From: Kitasatospora acidiphila | Lineage (GTDB): Bacteria > Actinomycetota > Actinomycetes > Streptomycetales > Streptomycetaceae | Assembly (NCBI RefSeq): GCF_006636205.1 | Contig: NZ_VIGB01000003.1 | Location: 5,632,501 to 5,696,500, forward strand | Reading direction: 5' to 3' | Length of the DNA: 64,000 bases | Shown here: positions 32,029-40,767 of the stretch, one piece after another | Position numbering within the stretch: the stretch's first letter is position 1 | How the letters are laid out: every line of letters begins with the position of its first letter | Position numbers and translations under genes: made by a program | The notes under the pieces: generated by a model | What the model saw: the letters and a program-made list of their open reading frames with translations, nothing else | Databases searched by the model: none | What the model was told of the DNA's origin: nothing

Positions 32029-32041
32029 CCTCATCAAGTCC

Positions 32042-32239
32042 TCACGCCAGCGCCTGCCGGAAGATCACCACCACCGCGAGCAGCCCCGCCAGCAGCGCGA
32101 GCAGCGCTGCGGGGGAGAGCCCGGCGAACATGCCCTGCTGCTCCTCCTGCAGGCGCGCGCGGTGGGCGCGGCAGACCGGACAGCGGCCGTCGCTCACGCG
32201 GCCCGCGCAGTTGGCGCACACCAGATGGTCGCACGTCAT
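32042..32239 (-). CDS. Small zinc-ribbon membrane protein
   Basis: 65 residues; the ATG at 32239 has an excellent ribosome site (AAGGAGGAG). Cys3, Cys8, Cys11, Cys20 and Cys23 lie in the first 25 residues, in an arrangement (C-A-N-C, C-P-V-C) expected to bind zinc. A helix then leads to one membrane segment at about 44-61 (AALLALLAGLLAVVVIF). The role is unknown. It lies convergent to prfB and divergent from ftsE. Confidence 0.8.
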   Translation of the reverse strand: MTCDHLVCANCAGRVSDGRCPVCRAHRARLQEEQQGMFAGLSPAALLALLAGLLAVVVIFRQALA

Positions 32240-32612
32240 GCGATCTCCTCCTTGCCTGCTACCGCGCTGCCCGTAACAACGCACCGGTCGACTGGTTGGT
32301 TCCCGCCCGGTGGGTCCGCGCATTCGCGTCCTCCCCCTACTCTGCCAGGTTCTGCCGCGTCCGGCGCCCGGGCCGCTGAAGGAGGCTGCACTGTGTAGCA
32401 GGGCGGCTGTGAATTGGCTCCCAATTTTCCGGTCATCTCGCCACAAGACCGGACAATCCGCTGCTGTTCGAGCGGGCGCGGACTGCGCGGCGCAGTGACG
32501 GTCGCGTATGGTCCCAAGCCGGGGAGTCGGCCCTGGGCCGGCTCCAACCGCCCGCCCCCGCACGGATTGCGGGGGGAGGGACTCCCCCTAGGATGGCCTC
32601 CGTGATGCAGCC
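32240..32612. other. Gene-free stretch upstream of ftsE
   Basis: 373 bases holding the control region of ftsE and of the small zinc-ribbon gene. The right end has GC-rich inverted segments and the promoter candidate at 32567-32594. No convincing coding sequence was found. Confidence 0.5.
32567..32594 (+). promoter_or_regulatory. Candidate promoter for ftsE-ftsX
   Basis: TTGCGG and an exact TAGGAT separated by 16 bases; the -10 lies 18 bases before the ftsE start, so the leader would be very short. It overlaps an inverted repeat. Confidence 0.45.
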
Positions 32613-33302
32613 GTGATCAGATTCGACAACGTTTCCAAGACGTATCCCAAGCAGAACCGCCCCGCCCTGTCGGAGGTCTCGCTGGAGATCGAGAAGGGCG
32701 AGTTCGTCTTCCTGGTCGGCTCCTCCGGCTCCGGCAAGTCCACCTTCCTGCGGCTGTGCCTGCGTGAGGAGCGCCCTTCCACGGGGTCGGTGCACGTGCT
32801 GGGCAAGGACCTCGGCAAGCTGTCCAACTGGAAGGTGCCGCACATGCGGCGTCAACTGGGCACCGTCTTCCAGGACTTCCGGCTGCTGCCGAACAAGACC
32901 GTGGCACAGAACGTGGCGTTCGCGCTGGAGGTCATCGGCAAGCCGAAGAGCGCCATCAACAAGGTGGTGCCCGAGGTCCTCGACCTGGTCGGCCTCGGCG
33001 GCAAGGAGGACCGGATGCCCGGTGAGCTCTCCGGTGGTGAGCAGCAGCGCGTGGCGATCGCGCGGGCCTTCGTCAACCGCCCGATGCTGCTGATCGCGGA
33101 CGAGCCGACCGGAAACCTGGACCCGCAGAACTCGGTGGGCATCATGAAGCTGCTCGACCGGATCAACCGCACCGGGACCACCGTGCTGATGGCCACCCAC
33201 GACCAGGCCATCGTCGACCAGATGCGCAAGCGCGTGATCGAGCTCGACAAGGGGCTGCTGGTCCGCGACCAGACCCGCGGCGTCTACGGATACCAGCACT
33301 AG
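32613..33302 (+). CDS. ftsE: Cell division ATP-binding protein FtsE
   Basis: 229 residues, GTG start, beginning V-I-R-F-D-N-V-S-K-T-Y-P. Walker A is G-S-S-G-S-G-K-S-T, the signature is L-S-G-G-E-Q-Q-R-V-A, Walker B is L-L-I-A-D-E-P-T-G-N-L-D, and the switch His is in M-A-T-H-D. With FtsX it forms an ABC-type complex that activates cell-wall hydrolases at division or sporulation septa. ftsX follows after 75 bases. Confidence 0.97.
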   Translation: MIRFDNVSKTYPKQNRPALSEVSLEIEKGEFVFLVGSSGSGKSTFLRLCLREERPSTGSVHVLGKDLGKLSNWKVPHMRRQLGTVFQDFRLLPNKTVAQNVAFALEVIGKPKSAINKVVPEVLDLVGLGGKEDRMPGELSGGEQQRVAIARAFVNRPMLLIADEPTGNLDPQNSVGIMKLLDRINRTGTTVLMATHDQAIVDQMRKRVIELDKGLLVRDQTRGVYGYQH

Positions 33303-33377
33303 CGCCTGGCGCCGGTCCGTACGCCCGACGCGTCAGCCGTCGGTCCGTCAGTCCTGATCTTGGAGTATTGAACAGCC

Positions 33378-34292
33378 ATGCGCGCCCAGTTCGTCCTGTC
33401 GGAGATCGGCGTCGGTCTCCGCCGCAACCTCACCATGACCATCGCGGTCGTGGTCAGTGTCGCGCTCTCGCTCGCCCTCGCCGGTGCCAGTCTCCTCGTC
33501 CGCGACCAGGTCAACTCCATGAAGGGGTACTGGTACGACAAGGTCGAGGTCAGCATCTACTTCTGCACCAAGGCGGACGCGAAGACCGCCCCGCAGTGCG
33601 CCAACGGCGCCGCCACCCAGGACCAGATCGACGCCGTCGGCGCCGGCCTGGACCAGATCACCCCGTCGGTGGTGAAGACCAAGACCTTCGAGACCCAGGC
33701 GGAGGCCTACAAGCACTGGAAGGACATGAACCCGGACAGCGCGCTGGTCCAGGTTCTGGGCGCGGACGCGATCCCGTCGTCCTGGCGGGTCAAGCTCGAG
33801 GACCCGACCCGCTACGACATCATCCAGAGCGCGTTCGCCGGCAAACCGGGCGTGCGTTCCGTGGAGGACCAGCGCAAGATCCTGGAGAACCTCTTCGGAC
33901 TGCTCAACGGCCTGCAGACGGCGGCCTTCGTCATCATGCTGCTGATGCTCTCGGTGGCGCTGCTGCTGATCGTCAACACGGTCCGGGTGTCGGCGTTCAG
34001 CCGAAGGCGTGAGACCGGCATCATGCGATTGGTCGGTGCGTCCAACTTCTACGTGCAGATGCCGTTCATCGCGGAAGCGGCGTTCGCGGCACTCCTGGGC
34101 GCGGTCCTGGCCTCCGGACTGCTGCTGCTGGCGAACTTCGGTGTGCAGCACTGGCTTGCCTCGCGGGTGCAGTTCATCCACTTCATCGGGCTCTCCTCGG
34201 TGCTGCAGGTGATCCCGCTGCTGATCGTGGCCGGTATGGGCATGGCGGCGATCGCGGCCTTCCTGACCCTGCGCAAGTACCTGAAGGTGTAA
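33378..34292 (+). CDS. ftsX: Cell division protein FtsX
   Basis: 304 residues. Four membrane segments are visible: about 20-42, 176-198, 228-252 and 274-296. The large outer loop (about 45-170), with conserved D-K-V-E-V-S-I-Y-F-C, is the domain that contacts peptidoglycan hydrolase regulators in relatives. Operon partner of FtsE. Confidence 0.96.
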   Translation: MRAQFVLSEIGVGLRRNLTMTIAVVVSVALSLALAGASLLVRDQVNSMKGYWYDKVEVSIYFCTKADAKTAPQCANGAATQDQIDAVGAGLDQITPSVVKTKTFETQAEAYKHWKDMNPDSALVQVLGADAIPSSWRVKLEDPTRYDIIQSAFAGKPGVRSVEDQRKILENLFGLLNGLQTAAFVIMLLMLSVALLLIVNTVRVSAFSRRRETGIMRLVGASNFYVQMPFIAEAAFAALLGAVLASGLLLLANFGVQHWLASRVQFIHFIGLSSVLQVIPLLIVAGMGMAAIAAFLTLRKYLKV

Positions 34293-34369
34293 CGGCCGTT
34301 CGTCACCCCCCCGGTGGTGTTCGAGCGTTACGCGGCCACGCAGTGCATCGGGGCCTACACTCCGATGGC

Positions 34370-35488
34370 ATGACCGCAACCCCGTGGCGTCGGGTGCGCC
34401 ACGGCGCCATGCTCAGCGTGCTGTTCGGGTTGCTGCTGTTCGGCGGGTCGGCCACCGGTGCCTGGGGCGGCACGGCCGCTCCGCTGCCGGGCCGCCCCGA
34501 CTCGTGGGACGCGGCGCCCGGCGGCAGCCCGCTCTCGCCGCAGCAGGCCGAGCAGTTGGCGGCCGGCGGCGCGGACCGCTGGGCCGCCCACTACACCGCC
34601 CAGCAGTACGCCGAGTTCGCCCAGGAGCTGGACGGCGAGTACCTGGGTGTCGGCCTGGTGGTGAGCCAGAGCCCGGACGGCGGCACGGTGATCACCGCGG
34701 TGCCGGCCGGCTCACCCGCCGGCCGGGCCGGAATCGCGGCCGGCGACCGGCTGCTGGCGGTGGACGGCACCCCGGTGGACCGGCTGCCGGTCACCGAGGT
34801 GGTGGCCCGGCTGCGCGGCCGCCCGGCCGCCGGCCCCGGCTCGGCGGTCACCCTCACCGTGCGGCGCCCGGGCGCGGCGGCTCGCCAACTGACGCTGCGC
34901 CGCGCGGTGCTGGCCACCCAGGACGTCGAGGCGGACCAGCCGGCCCCCGGGGTGCTGCGGATCAGCGTGCACGCCTTCACCGCCGGGGTGGCCGACCAGG
35001 TGCGGGACGCGCTGCGCCGCACTCCGCACCACGGGGTGCTGCTCGACCTGCGCGGCAACTCCGGTGGCCTGCTGGCCGAATCGGTCGCCACGGCCTCGGT
35101 CTTCCTGGACGGCGGCCCGGTCGCCTCCTACCAAGTCGACGACGAGCGGCGGCAGTTGACCGCAGCGTCGGGCGGCGACACCCGCACCCCGCTGGTGGTG
35201 CTGGTGGACGGCGGCACCATGAGCGCGGCCGAACTGCTGGCCGGCGCCCTGCAGGACCGCTGCCGGGCGGTGCTGGTCGGCAGCCGGACCTTCGGCAAGG
35301 GCACCGTGCAGCAGCCCAGCCGACTGGCCGACGGCTCGGTCCTGGAACGCACCGTGGGCCGCTACTACACCCCGGGCGGCCGCTCCCCGGACGGCACCGG
35401 CCTGCTCCCCGACGTCACCGCGCCCGACCCGGCGGCGGCCGAGCGGCTGGCGCTGCGGGTGCTGGGCGGGCTCGGGGCGGCCCGGTAA
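34370..35488 (+). CDS. S41 C-terminal processing peptidase with PDZ domain
   Basis: 372 residues from ATG 34370. A signal-anchor (about 12-33) is followed by a PDZ domain (about 85-165: G-V-G-L-V-V, G-S-P-A-G-R-A-G-I-A-A-G-D), then the tail-specific protease core with nucleophile Ser in G-G-T-M-S-A-A-E-L-L and general-base Lys in F-G-K-G-T-V-Q. It lies between ftsX and smpB, as in other actinobacteria, and is likely to act outside the membrane on envelope proteins; the target is unknown. Confidence 0.94.
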   Translation: MTATPWRRVRHGAMLSVLFGLLLFGGSATGAWGGTAAPLPGRPDSWDAAPGGSPLSPQQAEQLAAGGADRWAAHYTAQQYAEFAQELDGEYLGVGLVVSQSPDGGTVITAVPAGSPAGRAGIAAGDRLLAVDGTPVDRLPVTEVVARLRGRPAAGPGSAVTLTVRRPGAAARQLTLRRAVLATQDVEADQPAPGVLRISVHAFTAGVADQVRDALRRTPHHGVLLDLRGNSGGLLAESVATASVFLDGGPVASYQVDDERRQLTAASGGDTRTPLVVLVDGGTMSAAELLAGALQDRCRAVLVGSRTFGKGTVQQPSRLADGSVLERTVGRYYTPGGRSPDGTGLLPDVTAPDPAAAERLALRVLGGLGAAR

Positions 35489-35532
35489 AGCGGCTGCCGT
35501 TCACCGCGCCGAGGTGCGAGAATGGCCGGGCT

Positions 35533-36009
35533 ATGGCAAAGGAAAAGGGACAGAAGCTGATCGCGCAGAACAAGCGGGCGCGACACGAGTACACCATCCT
35601 CGACACCTACGAGTGCGGCATGGTGCTCACCGGCACCGAGGTGAAGTCGCTGCGCGAGGGCCGGGCCAACCTGGTCGACGGGTACGCCTACACCCAGGGC
35701 GGCGAGGTGTGGATCGACAACGTCTTCATCCCGGAGTACTTCCAGGGGACGTGGACCAACCACTCGGCGCGGCGCAAGCGCAAGCTGCTGCTGCACAAGA
35801 TGGAGATCCGCAAGCTGGAGGCGAAGACCAAGGAGACCGGTCACACCCTGGTCCCGCTCTCGCTCTACTTCAAGGACGGCCGGGTCAAGCTGGAGCTGGC
35901 CATCGCGGTCGGCAAGAAGCTGCACGACAAGCGGCAGGCGCTGCGCGAGAAGCAGGACGCCCGGGAGACCGCCCGCGCGGTGGCCGCGGTCCGCCGCCGC
36001 CAGGGTTGA
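35533..36009 (+). CDS. smpB: SsrA-binding protein SmpB
   Basis: 158 residues: A-K-E-K-G-Q-K-L-I-A-Q-N-K-R-A-R-H-E-Y, the oligonucleotide-binding fold G-T-E-V-K-S-L-R-E-G-R, and a basic C-terminal tail ending R-R-R-Q-G. It delivers tmRNA to stalled ribosomes. The tmRNA gene is 1.5 kb downstream. Confidence 0.98.
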   Translation: MAKEKGQKLIAQNKRARHEYTILDTYECGMVLTGTEVKSLREGRANLVDGYAYTQGGEVWIDNVFIPEYFQGTWTNHSARRKRKLLLHKMEIRKLEAKTKETGHTLVPLSLYFKDGRVKLELAIAVGKKLHDKRQALREKQDARETARAVAAVRRRQG

Positions 36010-36107
36010 GGATTCGGTGGACGGTCTGTAGCAGGATGGTCCCAAGCCCGTCTGCCGACCGGGTGAACTCGGTAATCGGTGGTTGACGATCAGTACGATC
36101 CAAAACC

Positions 36108-37436
36108 ATGAATGTCTCCCTGTTGGCCGGCTGGTTCCCGTGGACCGTGCAGCTGGCGGCCGCCGCTGCGCTGCTGGTCGCGGTCGGCTGGCGGGACCGC
36201 CGCTGGCGGCTGCGCCGGGCGCCGATCGCGATCGGCGCGGGCGTGCTGCTCAGCGCCGGGCTCGGGCTGCTCGCCGTCACAGCGGGTGGCATCACCGACC
36301 CGCTGCCGCTCGGGTTCTGGCTCTGGCTGGGCGCCGCGGTGACCGCGCTGGTGGTGCTGGTGCTCGGCTGGCGCGGGGCCCGCTGGTGGCACCGGAGCCT
36401 GGCGCCGGTCGCCGCGCTGCTGGCGATCGTCTCCGGCGCCAACGCGCTGAACGCCTCCACCGGCTACTTCCCGACCCTGGACGACGCGATCGGTGAGCTC
36501 AGCGGCGCGCCGCTGCCGCAGCAGGTGACGCTCGACCAGCTCGGCTCGCTCACCGGGAAGACCAGTACCGGCCGGATCGTGCAGGTCGACATCCCCGATA
36601 CCGCGAGCGGCTTCGGCCACCGCCAGGAGCTGGTCTACCTGCCCCCGGCCTGGTTCCGCAGCAAGGCCCGGCCCAAGCTGCCGGTGCTGGAGATGATCGG
36701 CGGCGAGTACGCGGCCCCCGACAACTGGGTGCGGGCCGGGAACGCGGTGCAGACCGCCGACGCCTACGCCGCCGCCCACGGCGGGTACGCCCCGGTGCTG
36801 GTCTTCACCGACGCCACCGGTGGTTTCAAGGTGGACACCGAATGCGTCGACGGCCCCAACGGAAATGCCGAAGACCATCTGGTGAAGGACATCCCGCCGT
36901 ATGTCGAGAAGACTTTCGGCACCGCCACCGACCCGCACAAATGGGGCGTGGTCGGCTGGTCGATGGGCGGCACCTGCGCGATCGACCTGACGGTCGAGCA
37001 CCCCGATGTCTTCGCGCATTTCGAGGACATATCCGGAGACCTCGGCCCGAACACCGGCAACAAGCAGCAGACCATCGACAAGCTGTACGGCGGGAACGCC
37101 GCCGCCTGGGCCGCACACGATCCGCTGACCGTGCTGGCCCACCACCCGAAGTACAAGAACACCTCCGGCTGGTTCGAGAGCGGCGACCAGGAGGGCAACC
37201 ACATCGAGCAGGGCAAGCAGCTGAGCGCGGCGGCCCGCAAGGACGGCATCCGGACCCAGCTGAGCGTCCAGCCCGGGCGCCACGTCTGGCAGTTCGCGGC
37301 CGGCGCGTTCGCCGAGGCGCTGCCCTGGCTGGCCCAGCAGCTGGGCACCCCGGGGCCGCACCAGGGCCAGCCGACCGGCGGGCCGTCACCGAAGCCGGCC
37401 CAGGCCACCGGGCTCCCGGTCACCCCCAGGCAGTAA
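36108..37436 (+). CDS. Membrane-anchored esterase (antigen-85-like alpha/beta hydrolase)
   Basis: 442 residues. The N-terminal 110 residues hold about four membrane segments, and an outer esterase domain follows. The nucleophile elbow is G-W-S-M-G-G (Ser near 286), and the late His is probably in P-G-R-H-V-W-Q-F. The esterase D family (PF00756-like) includes mycolyltransferases, but streptomycetes lack mycolic acids, so the substrate is unknown. It sits between smpB and ssrA. Confidence 0.85.
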   Translation: MNVSLLAGWFPWTVQLAAAAALLVAVGWRDRRWRLRRAPIAIGAGVLLSAGLGLLAVTAGGITDPLPLGFWLWLGAAVTALVVLVLGWRGARWWHRSLAPVAALLAIVSGANALNASTGYFPTLDDAIGELSGAPLPQQVTLDQLGSLTGKTSTGRIVQVDIPDTASGFGHRQELVYLPPAWFRSKARPKLPVLEMIGGEYAAPDNWVRAGNAVQTADAYAAAHGGYAPVLVFTDATGGFKVDTECVDGPNGNAEDHLVKDIPPYVEKTFGTATDPHKWGVVGWSMGGTCAIDLTVEHPDVFAHFEDISGDLGPNTGNKQQTIDKLYGGNAAAWAAHDPLTVLAHHPKYKNTSGWFESGDQEGNHIEQGKQLSAAARKDGIRTQLSVQPGRHVWQFAAGAFAEALPWLAQQLGTPGPHQGQPTGGPSPKPAQATGLPVTPRQ

Positions 37437-37537
37437 TCGGCTGGACCGCCCCGCACCCGGCGCGTACCATGGGGCGAGCACCACCGGTCACCGACCGGAG
37501 TTGTTTCTCGAAAAGCTGTACCTTTTCAAAAGAACAT

Positions 37538-37909
37538 GGGGATGATCGGTTTCGACAGGGGACGTCGAAACAGGAGAAGCGAGCCGAGGAACGCGGCAAT
37601 GATCTCGTTAACCATCTGTCGCAAAAAAATAATCGCCAATTCTAAGCGCGAGACCTTCGCGCTCGCTGCCTGAGCAGCGAGTAGCCAAGGAGTCAGACCG
37701 GGGAGTTCCCGACCCGGATCCTGGCTTAATCTAGGGAACTGAACCGTCCGCCCCGGTTACGGGGGCGGCTGGGAAACCAAACAGTAACTGGGCCTGTTGG
37801 CGGCTTGTCCGCGTGACTGCCAGGGCCGAGAAAAGCACAGCGGACTGCGCTCGGAGAAGTCCTGAATCCACTCCACTGGACCCGGGTTCGATTCCCGGCA
37901 TCTCCACCA
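37538..37909 (+). ncRNA. ssrA: Transfer-messenger RNA
   Basis: 372 bases starting GGGGATGATCGGTTTCGACA and ending with the T-arm GGGTTCGATTCCC and encoded CCA. The tag reading frame starts at the resume codon GCC (37635) and ends at TGA (37671-37673), encoding A-N-S-K-R-E-T-F-A-L-A-A, whose last residues are the usual protease signal. Works with SmpB. Confidence 0.97.
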
Positions 37910-37923
37910 TCCCATGTGCATGC

Positions 37924-37950
37924 GGGCCGCCTTCCATCCGGAGGGCGGCC
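37924..37950 (+). terminator. Terminator after ssrA
   Basis: Arms GGCCGCC (37925-37931) and GGCGGCC (37944-37950), 15 bases after the tmRNA 3' end, followed by TTCGTGTTTCC. Confidence 0.7.
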
Positions 37951-38040
37951 TTCGTGTTTCCGCGACCGTGCCGTAGGATCTTCTGTCCGCCGACTTCGAA
38001 TGGCGGTTGACCTATCGCAAGACGTACGACAGGGGCACCC

Positions 38041-40365
38041 TTGGGAGCGCACGGCAGACCGCACGCAGCCGACACCAGCACCGCCGACTCCGCGGCCGCG
38101 ACCGAGGGCCTGCGGCAACGGGAGATCGCCGGGGAGCAGCGGCACCTCGACACCGTCTACCAGCGTCTGGAGGAGAAGCTCGCCGAGGCCGAGTACGTCC
38201 TGGAGGACGCCGCCAAGCGGGTCCAGGTCGGCACCCCTGGCGCGCTCGCCGAGCGCGACGCCCAGGTCTACCGGGCGGGCGCCCACCTGAACCGGCTCAA
38301 CAACGAGTTCGAGGACTTCCTGTTCGGCCGGATCGACCTGCAGCAGGCCGATGCCCCGGAGGAGCACGGCATCCCGTCCTTCACGCCGCTGGACCCGACC
38401 GACCAGAACGTGGCGCAGACCCTGCACATCGGCCGGCTCGGCGTGCTGGACGCCGAGTTCGGCCCGCTGGTGATCGACTGGCGCGCGCCGGCCGCCGCAC
38501 CGTTCTACCGGGCCACCCCGCTGGAGCCGGGCCGGGTGCTGCGCCGCCGGGTGATCCGCTCCAAGGGCCGCAAGGTGATCGGCGTCGAGGACGACCTGCT
38601 GCGCCCCGACCTGGCCCCGACCCTGGACGGCCAGGAGCTCGCGGTGATCGGCGACGGCGCCCTGATGGCCTCGCTCGGCCGGGCCCGCAGCCACACCATG
38701 CGCGACATCGTCTCCTCGATCCAGAAGGAGCAGGACGAGGTGATCCGGGCGCCCGCCGCCGGCGCCACCCTGGTCACCGGCGGCCCCGGCACCGGCAAGA
38801 CCGCGGTCGCGCTGCACCGGGCCGCCTTCCTGCTCTACCAGGACCGGCGGCGCTACGCCGGCGGCATCCTGGTGGTCAGCCCGACGCCGCTGCTGGTCTC
38901 CTACACCGAGGGTGTGCTGCCCGCGCTGGGCGAGGAGGGGCAGGTGGCGATCCGGGCGGTCGGCAGCCTGGTCGACGGCATCGAGGCGGAGCGCTACGAC
39001 ACCCCGGAGACCGCCAGGATCAAGGGCTCGGCCAGGATGGTGCAGCTGCTGCGCCGGACCGCCCGAGCCGCCCTGGAGCTGCGCGCGCCCACCGAGCTGA
39101 AGGTGGTGGCCCGCGGCGAGGTGCTGCGGCTGGACGCGGGCAGGCTGCGGGCGGTGCGCGGCCATGTGGTCGGCAGCGGCGGCACCCCGCTCAACCTGCT
39201 GCGCCCGCGCGCCCGCCGGCTGCTGCTCGACGCGCTGTGGGCGGAGGCGATCCGCGACCTGCCCAAGCCCACCGACCACTACGGCCGAGAGCAGCGCCAG
39301 GAGGAGAAGGAGGCGTTCGACGAGTACGTGTCGGACGAGGCGCCGTTCCTGGACTTCCTGGACGCCTGGTGGCCGGCGCTGACGCCGCGCCAGGTGCTGG
39401 CCAGCCTCAGGAACGCCAAGCACACCAACCGGATCGCCCGACGCACCGTCACCCCCGAGGAGGCCAGGCGGCTCGCCGCCTCCTGGCGCCACCTGGACGA
39501 CCGCGGCGCGGGCGGGCTGACCGCCCACGACGTGGCGCTGCTGGACGAGCTGCAGCTGCTGCTCGGCGAGCCGGCCCGGCCCAAGGTGCGCGAGGTGGAC
39601 GCGGTCGACCTGCTGACCGGCCTGGATGAGGTGACCACCTACGCCGACCGCAGCGCGCGGACGCGTGAGAGGGTGCCGGTCGAGCGCACCGAGTACGCCC
39701 ATGTGATCGTCGACGAGGCCCAGGACCTCACCCCGATGCAGTGGCGGATGATCGGCCGCCGGGCCCGGATGGCCACCTGGACCATCGTCGGCGACCCCGC
39801 CCAGAGCTCCTGGCCGTTCCCGCAGGAGGCCCAGGCGGCGCTGGACGAGGTGCTGGGCTCCAAGCCGCGCCGCCGCCACACCCTGACCGTCAACTACCGC
39901 AACCCGGCCGAGATCGCCGAGGTGGCGGCCAAGGTGCTGGCGCTCGCCGCGCCCGGCACGCCGTCGCCGAGCGCGGTGCGCTCGACCGGCATCGTGCCGC
40001 GGTTCGCCGCGGTCGCCGACCCGGCCCCGGCCGCGTTCGGCGCGGCGGCCCGGGCCGAGCTGGTCCGGCTGCTCGGCGAGGTGGACGGCACGGTGGCCGT
40101 GGTGGTGCCGATGGACCGCCGGGCCGAGGCGGCCGGGTGGATCGAGGGCCTGGGCGACCGGGCGGTGGCGCTGGGCAGCCTGGAGGCCAAGGGCCTGGAG
40201 TACGACGCCACCGTGGTGGCCGACCCGACCGGGATCGCCGGCGAGTCGGAGGCCGGGCTGCGGGTGCTCTACGTGGCGCTGACCCGGGCCACCCAGCGGC
40301 TCACGGTGCTCTCCGGGCCGGACGACCTGGCCGACAGCGCGGGCGTGCCGGCGCTGCTGCGGTAG
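38041..40365 (+). CDS. HelD-like superfamily 1 helicase/ATPase
   Basis: 774 residues from TTG 38041; the ribosome site is weak, so the exact start is uncertain. The N-terminal helical region (about 30-100) resembles the coiled-coil arm of HelD. Motifs: Walker A G-G-P-G-T-G-K-T, V-I-V-D-E-A-Q-D-L, G-D-P-A-Q-S-S, V-N-Y-R-N-P-A-E and Y-V-A-L-T-R-A-T-Q-R-L. HelD proteins recycle stalled RNA polymerase and one actinobacterial class gives rifamycin tolerance; which class this is cannot be told from reading alone. UvrD-like repair helicase is the alternative. Confidence 0.87.
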   Translation: MGAHGRPHAADTSTADSAAATEGLRQREIAGEQRHLDTVYQRLEEKLAEAEYVLEDAAKRVQVGTPGALAERDAQVYRAGAHLNRLNNEFEDFLFGRIDLQQADAPEEHGIPSFTPLDPTDQNVAQTLHIGRLGVLDAEFGPLVIDWRAPAAAPFYRATPLEPGRVLRRRVIRSKGRKVIGVEDDLLRPDLAPTLDGQELAVIGDGALMASLGRARSHTMRDIVSSIQKEQDEVIRAPAAGATLVTGGPGTGKTAVALHRAAFLLYQDRRRYAGGILVVSPTPLLVSYTEGVLPALGEEGQVAIRAVGSLVDGIEAERYDTPETARIKGSARMVQLLRRTARAALELRAPTELKVVARGEVLRLDAGRLRAVRGHVVGSGGTPLNLLRPRARRLLLDALWAEAIRDLPKPTDHYGREQRQEEKEAFDEYVSDEAPFLDFLDAWWPALTPRQVLASLRNAKHTNRIARRTVTPEEARRLAASWRHLDDRGAGGLTAHDVALLDELQLLLGEPARPKVREVDAVDLLTGLDEVTTYADRSARTRERVPVERTEYAHVIVDEAQDLTPMQWRMIGRRARMATWTIVGDPAQSSWPFPQEAQAALDEVLGSKPRRRHTLTVNYRNPAEIAEVAAKVLALAAPGTPSPSAVRSTGIVPRFAAVADPAPAAFGAAARAELVRLLGEVDGTVAVVVPMDRRAEAAGWIEGLGDRAVALGSLEAKGLEYDATVVADPTGIAGESEAGLRVLYVALTRATQRLTVLSGPDDLADSAGVPALLR

Positions 40366-40767
40366 GGCGGCCCGCCGGGGCTGACAGCCCGTCAACGACT
40401 GTGGCCCCCACCTCGGGTGGGGGCCACAGTCGTACGTTGGTGACACCGACCCGCCATGCTCGCCTCGCGGCAAGTGGTCCCTCGAAGGGACGAAGGTTGG
40501 GCCCGGGGGCTTGGATCGAGCCGGTGTCTCGTCCAATGTAACCCATCGGCCCCGCAGGGCAATCCCCTCCGGAGGATTTCCGCTGCTGTGTCAGCTTCGC
40601 GGCGGCCCCGGTTGTCGACACCGTGCAATCAATGAACGTTATTTCTGGCTACGCCCTGGTAGGTGCGACGATCGAGGCCTAGGATGCGCGAGGCTCAGCG
40701 TCAACAGTTTGTTGAATCCTGCGCTGTTGAGCCCGGCACGGTGTTGAAACCAGGAAGAAGGACGTCG
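40366..40767. other. Gene-free stretch upstream of malic enzyme
   Basis: 402 bases holding a strong hairpin (40395-40433) after the helicase gene and the leader of the malic enzyme gene. An exact TAGGAT at 40680-40685 could be a -10 box, but the matching -35 is poor. No coding sequence was seen. Confidence 0.5.
40395..40433. terminator. Perfect 18-bp hairpin after the HelD-like gene
   Basis: ACGACTGTGGCCCCCACC and its complement around a TCG loop. It is a likely strong terminator, starting 30 bases after the stop. Confidence 0.8.

Noticed and set aside
37726..40536. A 936-codon minus-strand open frame opposite the HelD-like gene and tmRNA
   Set aside because: It runs through tmRNA and a helicase with intact motifs; it is an antisense shadow.
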